Source of the DNA: a virus
IMG/VR virus record: IMGVR_UViG_3300031857_000028
Span: 81,754 to 145,753 of that record
Strand: one strand, 5' to 3'
Length of the DNA: 64,000 nt
The translations under genes and the position numbers were made by a program. The notes beneath the pieces were generated by a model. It was not told the origin of the DNA and did not search any database. It saw nothing but the letters and a program-made list of their open reading frames with translations. Every line of letters starts with the position of its first letter. The stretch's first letter is position 1. Positions 8,095 through 16,104 of this stretch are shown here, piece after piece.

Positions 8095-9972
8095 TTAACC
8101 TTCTGTTTTTTCATCAGTTAGCGAACTTTCACTTATAATTTGTCTGTATTTGCTAGCTCCTTTTCGTTGCAAACTATTCAAGAACGTTTTTGTTTCTGTA
8201 GACAGTGTTCTTTTTACTGCTTTCTTATTTTCCTTGTGCCCAAACGGATCACGACCAAGTGGGTGTCTGTCAGTACCAAACTTCAATCCTTCATAAGGCC
8301 GTCCGCCTTTATTTTTGGCCAAAGCTTCTTCAAGTTCAGGATTTTCTTCATCTTCATTGATGTCTTCTAAACTAGCAAGAATCTGGTCTACATCATCAAT
8401 TTGTTGTTCTTCAGGAACTTCCTCCCCTTCAGGTGGCTGTTCTGCCGGAACCCCACCCTCAGGCGGCGCTGCTCCGTCCATCGGAGGTTGCTGTTGTTGC
8501 ATCGGGTCCGGTGGTTGTAGTGCAGTTTGTTGCTCCTGCTGACGTTTTAAGTCTTCCATAATCTTTTCACGCTCTTTTGCAATTTCTTCGTCAGACATTT
8601 CTAAAATATTATTATATACCCAATCTTGAGAAAATAATACGGTTTGTCCGCCGGTCATTTGCTGAGCAAGTGCAAACTTTTCTTTCCAGATATTAATTTT
8701 TTCTTGTTCGTATAACGTGGAAGGATTTGTTAGTGAAAGTTCAAAGTTGATAAGATTTTCATCCGTAAACCCCTGTACATACAAATGAATAATTGCAATC
8801 TTCGTTAATTCCGAAATCATAATACGTTGAATGCGTTCAATCGTGCGTGCAAATCGAACGTCTTGTGCAGCCAACGTTGCCTTTCCATTTACATCTTCAT
8901 CATATCCTATGAAAGATTTCGGTACTTTAAATGCCGCAAGAAGTTTCTTACGAAGATATTCAATGTCTTCAATAGCATTAAATTGTAATCCTTGCATGGT
9001 TTCAATATCCGTACCACTATCCTTCCCACGCACTGGGAGATAAAAGTCTTCTGTAATATTCTGCATATTATACCGAAGATTATAATCACCCGTTTTTTGA
9101 TCAACCAATGGAACTTTTTTCATTCGGTCGATAATTCGTTGCATGTACGTTTCTACTTCGGCGGGTGGAATATTTCCAATGTCAATTCTAAACTTACGTT
9201 TATCTGGTGCTCGCATAATACGATGAATTAACATTGCATCTTCCATTAACTGCAATTGTTTCCAAACACGGCGGCCGTTTTCAATCATTGCTTTGCCATA
9301 CGGTAAGAAGTTGGTATCGGCCAGCAATCGAAAATGTGCAATTTCGTAATTATCGAACTCTGTTTTACCTAATGCCAAAAAGTCGTTCTGAATACTAAAT
9401 CGTACAGAAAATGGGTTTCCAGGTTCTTCACCTTCCACACGGATGGTTTCATATACGGAAAGCGGTATGGCATTGACAATGCCATACTCATCGTGAATAT
9501 CTAAATATAAAAAGAAATCTCCGTATTTTGCCATGTTACGAATCCACGGCCAGAGATTAAATTCCACATTTAAAATATCATAAAACAAATTATGTAAAAT
9601 TTCTTGAATACGAGTATCGTCGGTTTTAATAGTTAAAATACGATTAAATTCGTCCTTAACCGTAGATTCATCTGCATAAATATCTAATATAGAAGAAACA
9701 ATAGGGTCATTGTCCATCATATCATAATCACGGAATAGTTGCAGTCTTGCACCTTGAAATGCTGCAGCAGCCTCGTAACGGCCGTGGTGTGACCCGTATC
9801 CACCCGTCCCTGACTGATAAACCCGGTGGTATCGGTCAACCCCTCGACGGTTTACGAATGACTGAATTTGGTCCGTGTCTGCAATTCTTAGTTTTTTGCC
9901 ACCGACATTTCGTACAATTGTGTTAGTAGAAAAAAGTTTTTTTAATCTACTAAAAATACTCGTATCTGCCAT
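8095..9972 (-). CDS. gp20: Portal vertex protein, gp20-like
   Basis: This 625-residue protein would form the dodecameric portal through which DNA enters and leaves and around which the prohead is built. T4 gp20-like stretches include NDPIVSSILDIYADES near residue 85, WPWIRNMAKYGDFFLYLDI near 140, a central LPVRGKDSGTDIETMQG and VPKSFIGYDEDVNGKATLAA in the crown region. It is longer than T4 gp20 (524 residues) because of a C-terminal Gln/Pro/Glu-rich tail (about 490-560) and a basic end. It is the first of the block that continues to gp21, gp22 and gp23, the same order as in T4. Confidence 0.94.
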   Translation of the reverse strand: MADTSIFSRLKKLFSTNTIVRNVGGKKLRIADTDQIQSFVNRRGVDRYHRVYQSGTGGYGSHHGRYEAAAAFQGARLQLFRDYDMMDNDPIVSSILDIYADESTVKDEFNRILTIKTDDTRIQEILHNLFYDILNVEFNLWPWIRNMAKYGDFFLYLDIHDEYGIVNAIPLSVYETIRVEGEEPGNPFSVRFSIQNDFLALGKTEFDNYEIAHFRLLADTNFLPYGKAMIENGRRVWKQLQLMEDAMLIHRIMRAPDKRKFRIDIGNIPPAEVETYMQRIIDRMKKVPLVDQKTGDYNLRYNMQNITEDFYLPVRGKDSGTDIETMQGLQFNAIEDIEYLRKKLLAAFKVPKSFIGYDEDVNGKATLAAQDVRFARTIERIQRIMISELTKIAIIHLYVQGFTDENLINFELSLTNPSTLYEQEKINIWKEKFALAQQMTGGQTVLFSQDWVYNNILEMSDEEIAKEREKIMEDLKRQQEQQTALQPPDPMQQQQPPMDGAAPPEGGVPAEQPPEGEEVPEEQQIDDVDQILASLEDINEDEENPELEEALAKNKGGRPYEGLKFGTDRHPLGRDPFGHKENKKAVKRTLSTETKTFLNSLQRKGASKYRQIISESSLTDEKTEG

Positions 9973-9982
9973 ATAACCTCAC

Positions 9983-10318
9983 TTAGTATGTTAATACTTC
10001 ATCTAATGCTTTAACTACTGTAGTGCAATCTATTTTTTTATTTTCACATACGCTGACCACTTCTTCTTTTAGTTCATTTACTTTTGTCTTGAATGCAGTG
10101 ACCAAAAGTTTCCATTCAACTAAAGCAGTTTCCGTTCTAATGTACGGAATTGTGTTTAATTGAGAAGCCATCATGTGCATCTCTGTGCACAATTCCATCA
10201 ACTTTTTACTTTGTTCACCGGTTAATTCTGGATAGAGTTTTTCCATAATGGTTTGAATTTTCATCAAATTGATGCGGTTTTCTGCATTCTCTACCAATAA
10301 ATCTGTTAAACGAATCAT
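9983..10318 (-). CDS. Small helical protein with capsid-targeting-like leader
   Basis: This 111-residue, mostly helical protein begins MIRLTDLLVE then N. The decapeptide fits the T4 capsid-targeting pattern with Glu at position 10, and the E-N junction equals the candidate cleavage site in gp23 (LLQE-N). The body (KIQTIMEKLYPELTGEQSKK and further helices) has no recognised family. It overlaps the upstream gene by ATGA and precedes portal by 10 nt. A packaged internal protein is the best guess. Confidence 0.58.
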   Translation of the reverse strand: MIRLTDLLVENAENRINLMKIQTIMEKLYPELTGEQSKKLMELCTEMHMMASQLNTIPYIRTETALVEWKLLVTAFKTKVNELKEEVVSVCENKKIDCTTVVKALDEVLTY

Positions 10319-10731
10319 TGATCTTTCTCCTTATTGAGATGCTTCCGCATCTTTTTGACATCTTTGGGTTTTGGTGCTCCATTAATATAACCGCCGGGAA
10401 GACTTAATCCAATTCCTCCCGTGGGGGCCCCATCTTCTTTGGTGACTTTTTTAGATTCCACATACTGCTTTAATTTTGTATAATAATCTGGAACTTCCCG
10501 AAGATGTGCAGCAGCAATCATTGCAGTTTTTACTAAACTTCCGTCCGTGACATCTTGGTGTTCTAATTCCGTATTCATGCCCAAAACAAATTGGTTGAAG
10601 TCAAAATCATATCCCATATAATCATAGATACGTTTTGCTTCTTCCTTACTAATATAAGTATCTCCGCTGACATACGGAGTGTCTTTTTTCGTGTCGGTTT
10701 CGGTCAATAAATCACGGAGACGTATCACCAC
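10315..10731 (-). CDS. Conserved small protein with capsid-targeting-like leader
   Basis: This 138-residue protein begins MVIRLRDLLTE, a capsid-targeting-like leader with Glu at position 11. The middle (YISKEEAKRIYDYMGYDFDF through FVLGMNTELEHQDVT) looks like a small helical domain known from T4-like environmental phages, in which a hydrophobic GM-T-ELEH-D segment is conserved. The C-terminus is Gly/Pro-rich then Lys-rich (PKDVKKMRKHLNKEKDQ). Tight overlaps on both sides place it in the head operon. Function unknown; packaging into the capsid inferred. Confidence 0.58.
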   Translation of the reverse strand: MVIRLRDLLTETDTKKDTPYVSGDTYISKEEAKRIYDYMGYDFDFNQFVLGMNTELEHQDVTDGSLVKTAMIAAAHLREVPDYYTKLKQYVESKKVTKEDGAPTGGIGLSLPGGYINGAPKPKDVKKMRKHLNKEKDQ

Positions 10732-11141
10732 TTACGGCAACTCCAATACCGTGCTTTAGTTCTTGGGCCAGGATTTGCACAGTTGTGACGTGCTCTAAAT
10801 GACTTACGGCGACCAGGAATATTCTTCTTGATACGCATCTTTTTGTCACCGAAGTTTACTTTCTTGATATTACCAGTTTTTGGGTCTTTAACATATACTT
10901 TGAATTTTCCAACATCGCCGCGCATTGGTTTTCCAAGGGGAACTTTGCGACCTTGATATTCTGCTTCTTCCAACATATCCTTACGTTCTAAGATATATTT
11001 AGCTAAACATGCTGGACAAAACTCACCATCATAAATGTCATTTTCGTTGATAGGAACGCAGTTGGGAACCATCTTACCACCTTTATCCTTCATACCAACT
11101 TGTCTATATCCTTCCCAACAAGCTTCAGTAATATTATCCAT
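10725..11141 (-). CDS. Conserved basic phage protein with Cys pairs
   Basis: This 138-residue protein contains CPACLAKYI in the middle and a very basic end with KVYVKDPKTGNIKKVNFGDK, RRKSFRARHNC and ARYWSCRKW, a pattern repeatedly seen in small proteins of marine T4-like phages. The cysteines could bind zinc. The start is set at 11141, where AAGGA lies 8 nt before the ATG and the previous stop is one base away; a longer in-frame opening inside the upstream gene is not believed. Basic charge and location suggest a DNA-associated internal protein. Confidence 0.65.
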   Translation of the reverse strand: MDNITEACWEGYRQVGMKDKGGKMVPNCVPINENDIYDGEFCPACLAKYILERKDMLEEAEYQGRKVPLGKPMRGDVGKFKVYVKDPKTGNIKKVNFGDKKMRIKKNIPGRRKSFRARHNCANPGPRTKARYWSCRKW

Positions 11142-11142
11142 A

Positions 11143-11469
11143 TTAATTATCCTTTTTGAACGTTGACACCATCGTAGGTTTACCACCAGGATTTCCTGCT
11201 TTACGTTTCCGAGTAACTGCTGACCGTTTTTCACCTTTACTCATTGCTGCTGCAGAACGGGCAGGACGACATTTTGGATATTTAGCAGAGCCACCTTTTC
11301 GTTCTTTTTTTCCAGCAGATGCCCCACATGGTGGATGCTTTCCACTTTTATCTTTTCGTGAAATATCCACCCATTTTTGACGAAGCCATTTTCCCAAATT
11401 ACCTTTGGTCTTATACTTTTCGTCTAGTTCATCAACGACTTCTTCCAAAATATCCGAAAGACTTATCAT
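11143..11469 (-). CDS. Highly basic protein with capsid-targeting-like leader (DUF5872-like)
   Basis: This 108-residue protein starts MISLSDILEE, matching the capsid-targeting pattern with Glu at position 10. The remainder is extremely Lys/Arg-rich, with a GKWLRQKWVDISR segment, Cys-containing HPPCGAS and KYPKCRPARSA, and ends KAGNPGGKPTMVSTFKKDN. The tryptophan and C/P-C-R-P arrangement recalls the DUF5872 family of phages and giant viruses (from memory). A basic protein with a removable leader in the head cluster is a prime candidate for a DNA-binding internal protein injected with the genome. Confidence 0.62.
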   Translation of the reverse strand: MISLSDILEEVVDELDEKYKTKGNLGKWLRQKWVDISRKDKSGKHPPCGASAGKKERKGGSAKYPKCRPARSAAAMSKGEKRSAVTRKRKAGNPGGKPTMVSTFKKDN

Positions 11470-11801
11470 TTTTTACCCTTCTTCCATCCACCGCCCATAC
11501 TCTTATATTTCTTTGCAGCCCACAAATTTGCATAAGCAGAAGGATACACATCAAATTTTGCACGTGCGGCTGCTTTTGCTTTTGCCCACTTGTCGGGACT
11601 CGTGGGTGTATTTTTTTCAAGTAAAGCAGAAAATTCTTCTAACTTTTTCTTTTTATGTGGGTCATTATTATACGTTGAATATGTGTCAAAGTCAGGTTGC
11701 GGCGCAGAAAACGTATCCCCCGTGTATTCGTTGGTAGTTTCTTCACACCCGCATCCTTCATCACATCGACAAATATTTTCGTAAAAATCAATGTATTTCA
11801 T
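11466..11801 (-). CDS. Conserved phage protein with YPSAYAN motif
   Basis: This 111-residue protein has a Cys-rich N-terminus (CRCDEGCGCEE, residues about 12-22) that could bind metal, an acidic/Tyr-rich middle and a basic C-terminus with PDKWAKAKAAARAKFDVYPS, AYANLWAAKKYKSMGGGWKK. The latter module is common in T4-like environmental phages and some giant-virus proteins; function unknown. It is preceded by TATTTATA 21 nt before the ATG, so it may head a late transcript running into the portal and capsid genes. It overlaps the next gene by ATGA. Confidence 0.65.
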   Translation of the reverse strand: MKYIDFYENICRCDEGCGCEETTNEYTGDTFSAPQPDFDTYSTYNNDPHKKKKLEEFSALLEKNTPTSPDKWAKAKAAARAKFDVYPSAYANLWAAKKYKSMGGGWKKGKK

Positions 11802-11802
11802 A

Positions 11803-12165
11803 TTACTTTAAAAATTTTAATTTATAAATAGTTGAACTAATTAAACCAGAAATTTCATCCACGGTGTTGTTGAGTTCTCCGTCTTGAGGTAATTGTGTGC
11901 GAATTTCATCAACAAACTTCTGCAATCCTGCAAAATATTTTAACACCGAATCATCTTCAAAAATCTGATTCGACATAACATATCCGCGAATAATTCCATA
12001 TCGACCTTGGGCCATTTCTGCGTAGGAATCAATTAAATCAACAATCTCATCATAATATTCATTCAATGCTTTATGTGCGGCAAATGACGGTGTTTGTAAA
12101 TGAAACACATGTGCTTGCGTTCTACTGGACATCAATGTTCCTAAAAACTTTGCAATCGGTTCCAT
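11803..12165 (-). CDS. Helical protein, DUF5856-like (Dps-like bundle)
   Basis: This 120-residue all-helical protein has a start KFLGTLMSSRTQAHVFHLQT, then SFAAHKALNEYYDEIVDLID and EMAQGRYGIIRGY. The pattern of spaced His/Glu/Asp along helices resembles the DUF5856 group of phage proteins, which look like four-helix ferritin/Dps-type bundles. If so it could bind iron or DNA, but residues for a ferroxidase site cannot be confirmed by eye. It lies one base from the EF-hand gene upstream. Its final codons overlap the TATTTATA promoter of the next gene. Confidence 0.58.
   Translation of the reverse strand: MEPIAKFLGTLMSSRTQAHVFHLQTPSFAAHKALNEYYDEIVDLIDSYAEMAQGRYGIIRGYVMSNQIFEDDSVLKYFAGLQKFVDEIRTQLPQDGELNNTVDEISGLISSTIYKLKFLK
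11823..11830 (-). promoter_or_regulatory. Putative late promoter element TATTTATA
   Basis: Sense CTATTTATAAAT lies 21 nt ahead of the ATG at 11801, inside the last codons of the preceding gene. It is one of seven exact octamers placed ahead of minus-strand genes. Confidence 0.42.
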
Positions 12166-12166
12166 G

Positions 12167-12835
12167 TTACTTGTCCTTTTTATGTGATTTATATCCCTTG
12201 GACTTCATGTAATAAGCAAGCGCCCACGGATTGTCAATTTTCTTATATTTCTTCATTGCTTTGACGGTACCTTCCCATCCTTCAGGAGCAACTTCATCCA
12301 TACAATCTGCACCTTCACAAATACTTTCATGAGCTAGGTGTGGATCTTTGTGTGGATCTTTGTGGTCTTTGGATGGGTTTAAATGCGTACCTTCTGGCAT
12401 CATACCATCGGTGGCATCTGCAGGTGTTCCTTCCCCATCACCCAATGAACCTGGTTTATTCTTCTCATAATTCATGTTGTTATATACTGCATTCATGTAT
12501 TCCGCTGCCTTGGTGATTTTTGACTGAACCCATCCCTCTAGTTCTTCATCGTCACCCAACATGTTATAAATTTCTTTTGAATGCTTATTAATTGCCATCA
12601 AATCTGCTTTTGCCATCTGACCTTCGTGGTCATCAACAACGTCTGGATTGTCTGGATTTTCTTCGTTCAAATTTTCTTTCTTAGTCCGTAGTTTTGCTAA
12701 ATCTTCGCCTTCAATTTTCCCATCTTTATCAACGTCTAATTTTTTTTGATTGCCGGTAAGGTCTTCTTCGATAGTACGTGAACCAACCGGGGCTCCGATT
12801 CCACGTAGGTCTACTAATCCCATCATTCTAATCAT
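12167..12835 (-). CDS. EF-hand-containing acidic head-cluster protein
   Basis: This 222-residue protein has a perfect EF-hand calcium loop at residues 34-45 (DVDKDGKIEGED: acidic at 1, 3, 5, Gly at 6, Ile at 8, Asp at 12). Further on are VQSKITKAAEYMNAVYNNMN, a motif frequent in marine phage proteins, an acidic Gly-rich linker, a DHKDPHKDPH repeat that could bind metal, and a basic end with DNPWALAYYMKSKGY, also widespread. GGGAG precedes the ATG. It sits just downstream of terminase and may be a structural or internal protein needing calcium. Function is inferred from motifs only. Confidence 0.62.
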   Translation of the reverse strand: MIRMMGLVDLRGIGAPVGSRTIEEDLTGNQKKLDVDKDGKIEGEDLAKLRTKKENLNEENPDNPDVVDDHEGQMAKADLMAINKHSKEIYNMLGDDEELEGWVQSKITKAAEYMNAVYNNMNYEKNKPGSLGDGEGTPADATDGMMPEGTHLNPSKDHKDPHKDPHLAHESICEGADCMDEVAPEGWEGTVKAMKKYKKIDNPWALAYYMKSKGYKSHKKDK

Positions 12836-12883
12836 TGTTGTACTCCCGTTGGTTTAAGCTTTTTAACTATTCTATGTAATATT

Positions 12884-13210
12884 TTATTCATCATCAGATG
12901 AACCGTCTTTCTTTTTAAATCCGCCGCCGAGTGCTATACTAGACGCTGAGGCCCACAGGTAATCTTCCCATTCGTCACCGTAGTTTTTCTTAAATCGTGC
13001 CACCGTTTTAGAATTACCTTTCATCTTTTTACCAATCTCGTCTCTCTTTGCAATCTGTGCAGGTGACATCCGACGACGATTTTTACGCGTTTCTTTAGTG
13101 TACGGAGGAACAGTTTTTTCATCCAACGATTCATCGCGCATGAATCGAATTTCATTTATTATTTTATAAATTTCTTCTTTAATAATTTCTTCCAGTTCAC
13201 TACGTTTCAT
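12884..13210 (-). CDS. Small conserved basic protein
   Basis: This 108-residue protein opens with an amphipathic helix (KRSELEEIIKEEIYKIINEI) like other head-cluster proteins here, followed by a Lys/Arg-rich centre with RRMSPAQIAKRDEIGKKMKG and an end YGDEWEDYLWASASSIALGG. The last motif recurs in environmental T4-like phage proteins of unknown role. The ribosome site is part of a 10-bp palindrome, CTCCGCGGAG, and TATTTATA stands 36 nt upstream of the ATG, so the gene may head a late operon just after terminase. Confidence 0.6.
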   Translation of the reverse strand: MKRSELEEIIKEEIYKIINEIRFMRDESLDEKTVPPYTKETRKNRRRMSPAQIAKRDEIGKKMKGNSKTVARFKKNYGDEWEDYLWASASSIALGGGFKKKDGSSDDE

Positions 13211-13246
13211 AAAAAGTCTCCGCGGAGAATATAAAGTACATCACTA

Positions 13247-13254
13247 TATAAATA
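13247..13254 (-). promoter_or_regulatory. Putative late promoter element TATTTATA
   Basis: The octamer lies in the 69-nt gap between terminase and the next gene, 36 nt ahead of its ATG. It matches the other late-promoter candidates exactly. Confidence 0.45.
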
Positions 13255-13279
13255 TAACTAAATTTATATTAAAACGTTT

Positions 13280-14860
13280 CTATCCTATAAGCCAACGAAT
13301 ATCTTCGCTCTGATTGTTACCAATTTTCATTTCATATGGATTATGATCAAGACCACCTTGCTTGATTGCAAGAGGAATACTATTGTATGACGTTTTATCT
13401 AATGCCATTTTTGTTAATTCGATTCCTTCCTGTCGTAGACGAAGTGCTGTATCACGGACCCATAATCCAATACACAGTGCCAATACCAAGTCGTCATTAT
13501 ATCCTTGCAATGCCTCTGGACGACCGTTCTTCCAAATAAACGTTTCTAATTCTGCCATCATACGACCAGACCGAATCGTAAACGAATTATCTAACATATA
13601 CTCTTTGAGTCGTGCAATGATGAGTGGACGAGTGCGTTGGGAAATCATAAAGCCTGGAACCATGTTTCGTTCATCCCGATAATGTCTATTTGTTATTTGA
13701 TGTTCGACATCAACGTATTGTAAATCTCTTGACATATAAAAGAGATTTCGATATCCACGGTCAATAATTTGTTGAATGCAATTCCATCCGATAGAACTGT
13801 TATCGGGAATTAATAGTGCATCGTTGTATTCGGTGGCAATAGACACTAACATATTACCAAATTGTTTTGTCTCCACCTTACCTTTATATTCTGCAACTTG
13901 CATAGATTTTTCTACATCAATGACATGGAAGGTAGAATAATCTTCACCATCGCCTCGGGCAACGTCAGCACAAACAACATAAGATTTACCTGCTACAGGG
14001 TATTCCCATACCCACAAATTTCCATCAAATCCTTGCTTAGAAATAGGTTCTTGTACATACGTCTTTTTATAAAATTCAATAATATCTGGTGGGACCACGG
14101 TATTACCAGAAAAGATAAATGAGGCATCGTGTTCCTGTGATGCTTGCATTTCACCCATGAGTTCTGTCTGACGGTCACGCCAAGCTTGATCACGTTCTGG
14201 GTGTACTCGCCAGTCTAAGAGAATGGGATTGAATCCGTTTTCCTTATTCTCCGCTTGTTGCCACATTTTGTGGAAGAAATTACCAATACCATTTGGCGTA
14301 GAGAGAAGAATTGCTTGACCGCCTGTAGATAACGTACTTGATGCGGCTGTCCAAATAATGTCTGCATCATCAATGAATGCTGCTTCGTCAAGAATTAACA
14401 ATGACAATGCTTCAGAACGTCCTGCATCCTTACTACTTGCCACGGCTTTAATCTGTGACCCGTTTGAAAATTGTAACGAGAGTTTATTATCTGTTATACA
14501 TTGTCCACGCAACCATACGGGAAGATTTTGATGCATGAATCTTACTTTTGTGACCAAGTTCTTTGCTGTTTCTTGTTTAGTTGCAATAACAAGAATATTC
14601 TTATCTCGGTGAAACAACAATAACCACAGAGAATATCCTGCCACTAACGTAGAAATACCAATCTGACGCCCCTTCAGTACAATATTATAATCATGTTGTT
14701 GAAAATCTTTTAAAGAATTTTTTTGATAATGATATAAATCAAACAACACCCGACCTCGTACCGGGTGTTGTATGAACGAATATTTTGATAGAAAATATTC
14801 TGGACTTATTGCACATTTTTTATATTCCTGCTTAATTAACTCCTTTAACTCCTGTCCCAT
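13280..14860 (-). CDS. gp17: Terminase large subunit, gp17-like
   Basis: This 526-residue DNA-packaging motor and headful nuclease shows Walker A KGRQIGIST at residues 63-71, Walker B LLILDEAAF at about 154-162 and coupling motif STPNG at 187-191. The nuclease domain carries the first acidic residue in VVCADVARGDGEDYS (D299) and a late acidic pair in GYNDDLVLAL. Length is a little short of T4 gp17 (610 residues). The start is placed at 14860, where AGGAG lies 5 nt before the ATG and the upstream stop is one base away; a longer TTG-initiated form is unlikely. No clear small terminase was recognised in the window. Confidence 0.95.
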   Translation of the reverse strand: MGQELKELIKQEYKKCAISPEYFLSKYSFIQHPVRGRVLFDLYHYQKNSLKDFQQHDYNIVLKGRQIGISTLVAGYSLWLLLFHRDKNILVIATKQETAKNLVTKVRFMHQNLPVWLRGQCITDNKLSLQFSNGSQIKAVASSKDAGRSEALSLLILDEAAFIDDADIIWTAASSTLSTGGQAILLSTPNGIGNFFHKMWQQAENKENGFNPILLDWRVHPERDQAWRDRQTELMGEMQASQEHDASFIFSGNTVVPPDIIEFYKKTYVQEPISKQGFDGNLWVWEYPVAGKSYVVCADVARGDGEDYSTFHVIDVEKSMQVAEYKGKVETKQFGNMLVSIATEYNDALLIPDNSSIGWNCIQQIIDRGYRNLFYMSRDLQYVDVEHQITNRHYRDERNMVPGFMISQRTRPLIIARLKEYMLDNSFTIRSGRMMAELETFIWKNGRPEALQGYNDDLVLALCIGLWVRDTALRLRQEGIELTKMALDKTSYNSIPLAIKQGGLDHNPYEMKIGNNQSEDIRWLIG

Positions 14861-14861
14861 C

Positions 14862-15524
14862 TTATCTCCTTGCCAATTTATCCCCAACAATCACACCTGC
14901 GGTGAATGCAACAATTCCAGCAGTTTTCTTACTAATCCATTGGCGGGGTGGTTTTGGCATATTAATTAAGTTATTAACTACGTTTTGTAAACTATCACCG
15001 CGTTGAGTTGTTAATGCTATTGCACTATCCAATTTTGTAATTTTAAATTGTTGTGCTGTAATTATTTCACGCTGAGTCGTAATAGTACATTCCGCAGTTT
15101 CTAATTGGTCTTTTAAGTTGTAAATAATACCTTCTTGTATTTGAACGACCTGTGCGGTATCCATTGCACTTTCTAGACTATCTTCCAGTACGCTAAGTTC
15201 TCCCCGTAGTCGTTCACGACTTTGGTTTCCAAGTTCTACTTTTAACGACAATTTTGTGATAGTAGCATCTTTTTGCTTCGATTCATTTGACAATCTTACC
15301 ACTTCGGTTTTTGCAGAATCGGCAAATTGTTTTGTTTTTTCGGCCTGTTCTTGTAACATCGAAAATTCTGCTCTAAATTTATTTAATTTAGAATCACTCT
15401 CACATTGTCCCATACTAAATGCAAAGATTGTTAGCACCACAGCCACCACTATTTGAGATAGTTGTGACAACTTGACAAATTCTTTCAATAGTTTACGAGT
15501 TGCTTCAATTATTTTTTCCGTCAT
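14862..15524 (-). CDS. Membrane-anchored coiled-coil protein
   Basis: This 220-residue protein has one transmembrane helix near residues 24-40 (IVVAVVLTIFAFSMGQ) followed by Cys, a coiled coil of about 130 residues rich in Gln/Glu/Lys, a PPRQW turn and a Gly/Ala hydrophobic end (TAGIVAFTAGVIVGDKLARR). The shape recalls an inner-membrane spanin or other envelope-spanning phage protein, but no defining spanin partner is seen. It overlaps the zinc-ribbon gene by 20 nt and terminase follows directly. Possible roles are lysis or a membrane assembly platform; undecided. Confidence 0.55.
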   Translation of the reverse strand: MTEKIIEATRKLLKEFVKLSQLSQIVVAVVLTIFAFSMGQCESDSKLNKFRAEFSMLQEQAEKTKQFADSAKTEVVRLSNESKQKDATITKLSLKVELGNQSRERLRGELSVLEDSLESAMDTAQVVQIQEGIIYNLKDQLETAECTITTQREIITAQQFKITKLDSAIALTTQRGDSLQNVVNNLINMPKPPRQWISKKTAGIVAFTAGVIVGDKLARR

Positions 15525-16095
15525 TCATTTGCGCCTCACATTCTAAAAGATGAGCAGTTAATTCTTGAATATCCTTTTTAAGATCTTCTTTTATCTTATC
15601 AATGTCCACATTCCATTGCTCTATCATTAGGATTCGTTCTTCATCGGCATGAACAAATGACGGAGAAGTTACCGTATCATGATAATGCTGTAATTCTTTA
15701 ATATGGTCACGTAATGATGCTACATAATTTTTTTGTAATTTACTCTTTTCATATTCATCCCACTTTCCTTGCAGACGAATTTCTGTTTCTTCTTTAATGA
15801 CGCAATCCATACATTTACCTTGCATCATCCAAAATTTGGTATCAAGGCGATGTCCCATAGCTTTATCACATTGAGGACAGAACCATGGCGTTTTTGCCAA
15901 ATCTAGTTTGGTAACATTTTGTTTTACACCATTTTTAACCGTCCACTTTTTCCCATCCAAATCTTCCCATACATCGCCTTCATTACGAGTTTCACTTAAT
16001 CCTGGACGCCACCCGACTACAATACGTTCGTCGGTCTTTTTCATTACTTCATTAATTTTTCGTCGCACATTATTAATTGCTTCATGGTCTGCCAT
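15505..16095 (-). CDS. Zinc-ribbon protein with C-terminal coiled coil
   Basis: This 196-residue protein has a four-cysteine zinc ribbon in the centre (WFCPQCDKAM, then KCMDC), which likely binds one zinc ion and contacts nucleic acid or protein. Before it lies VVGWRPGLSE and WEDLDGKKWTVKNG, a small beta-rich region; after it is a long charged helix. It is conserved in style with uncharacterised proteins upstream of terminase in T4-like environmental phages. Its place next to terminase invites comparison with a packaging accessory factor, but no similarity to gp16 was recognised. GAGG lies 5 nt before the ATG. Confidence 0.6.
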   Translation of the reverse strand: MADHEAINNVRRKINEVMKKTDERIVVGWRPGLSETRNEGDVWEDLDGKKWTVKNGVKQNVTKLDLAKTPWFCPQCDKAMGHRLDTKFWMMQGKCMDCVIKEETEIRLQGKWDEYEKSKLQKNYVASLRDHIKELQHYHDTVTSPSFVHADEERILMIEQWNVDIDKIKEDLKKDIQELTAHLLECEAQMNDGKNN

Positions 16096-16104
16096 AATAA
16101 CCTC

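Noticed and set aside
10725-11234. Longer N-terminal version of the basic Cys-pair protein
   Set aside because: The extra part overlaps the upstream gene and lacks a ribosome site, whereas ATG 11141 has AAGGA and sits next to the previous stop.
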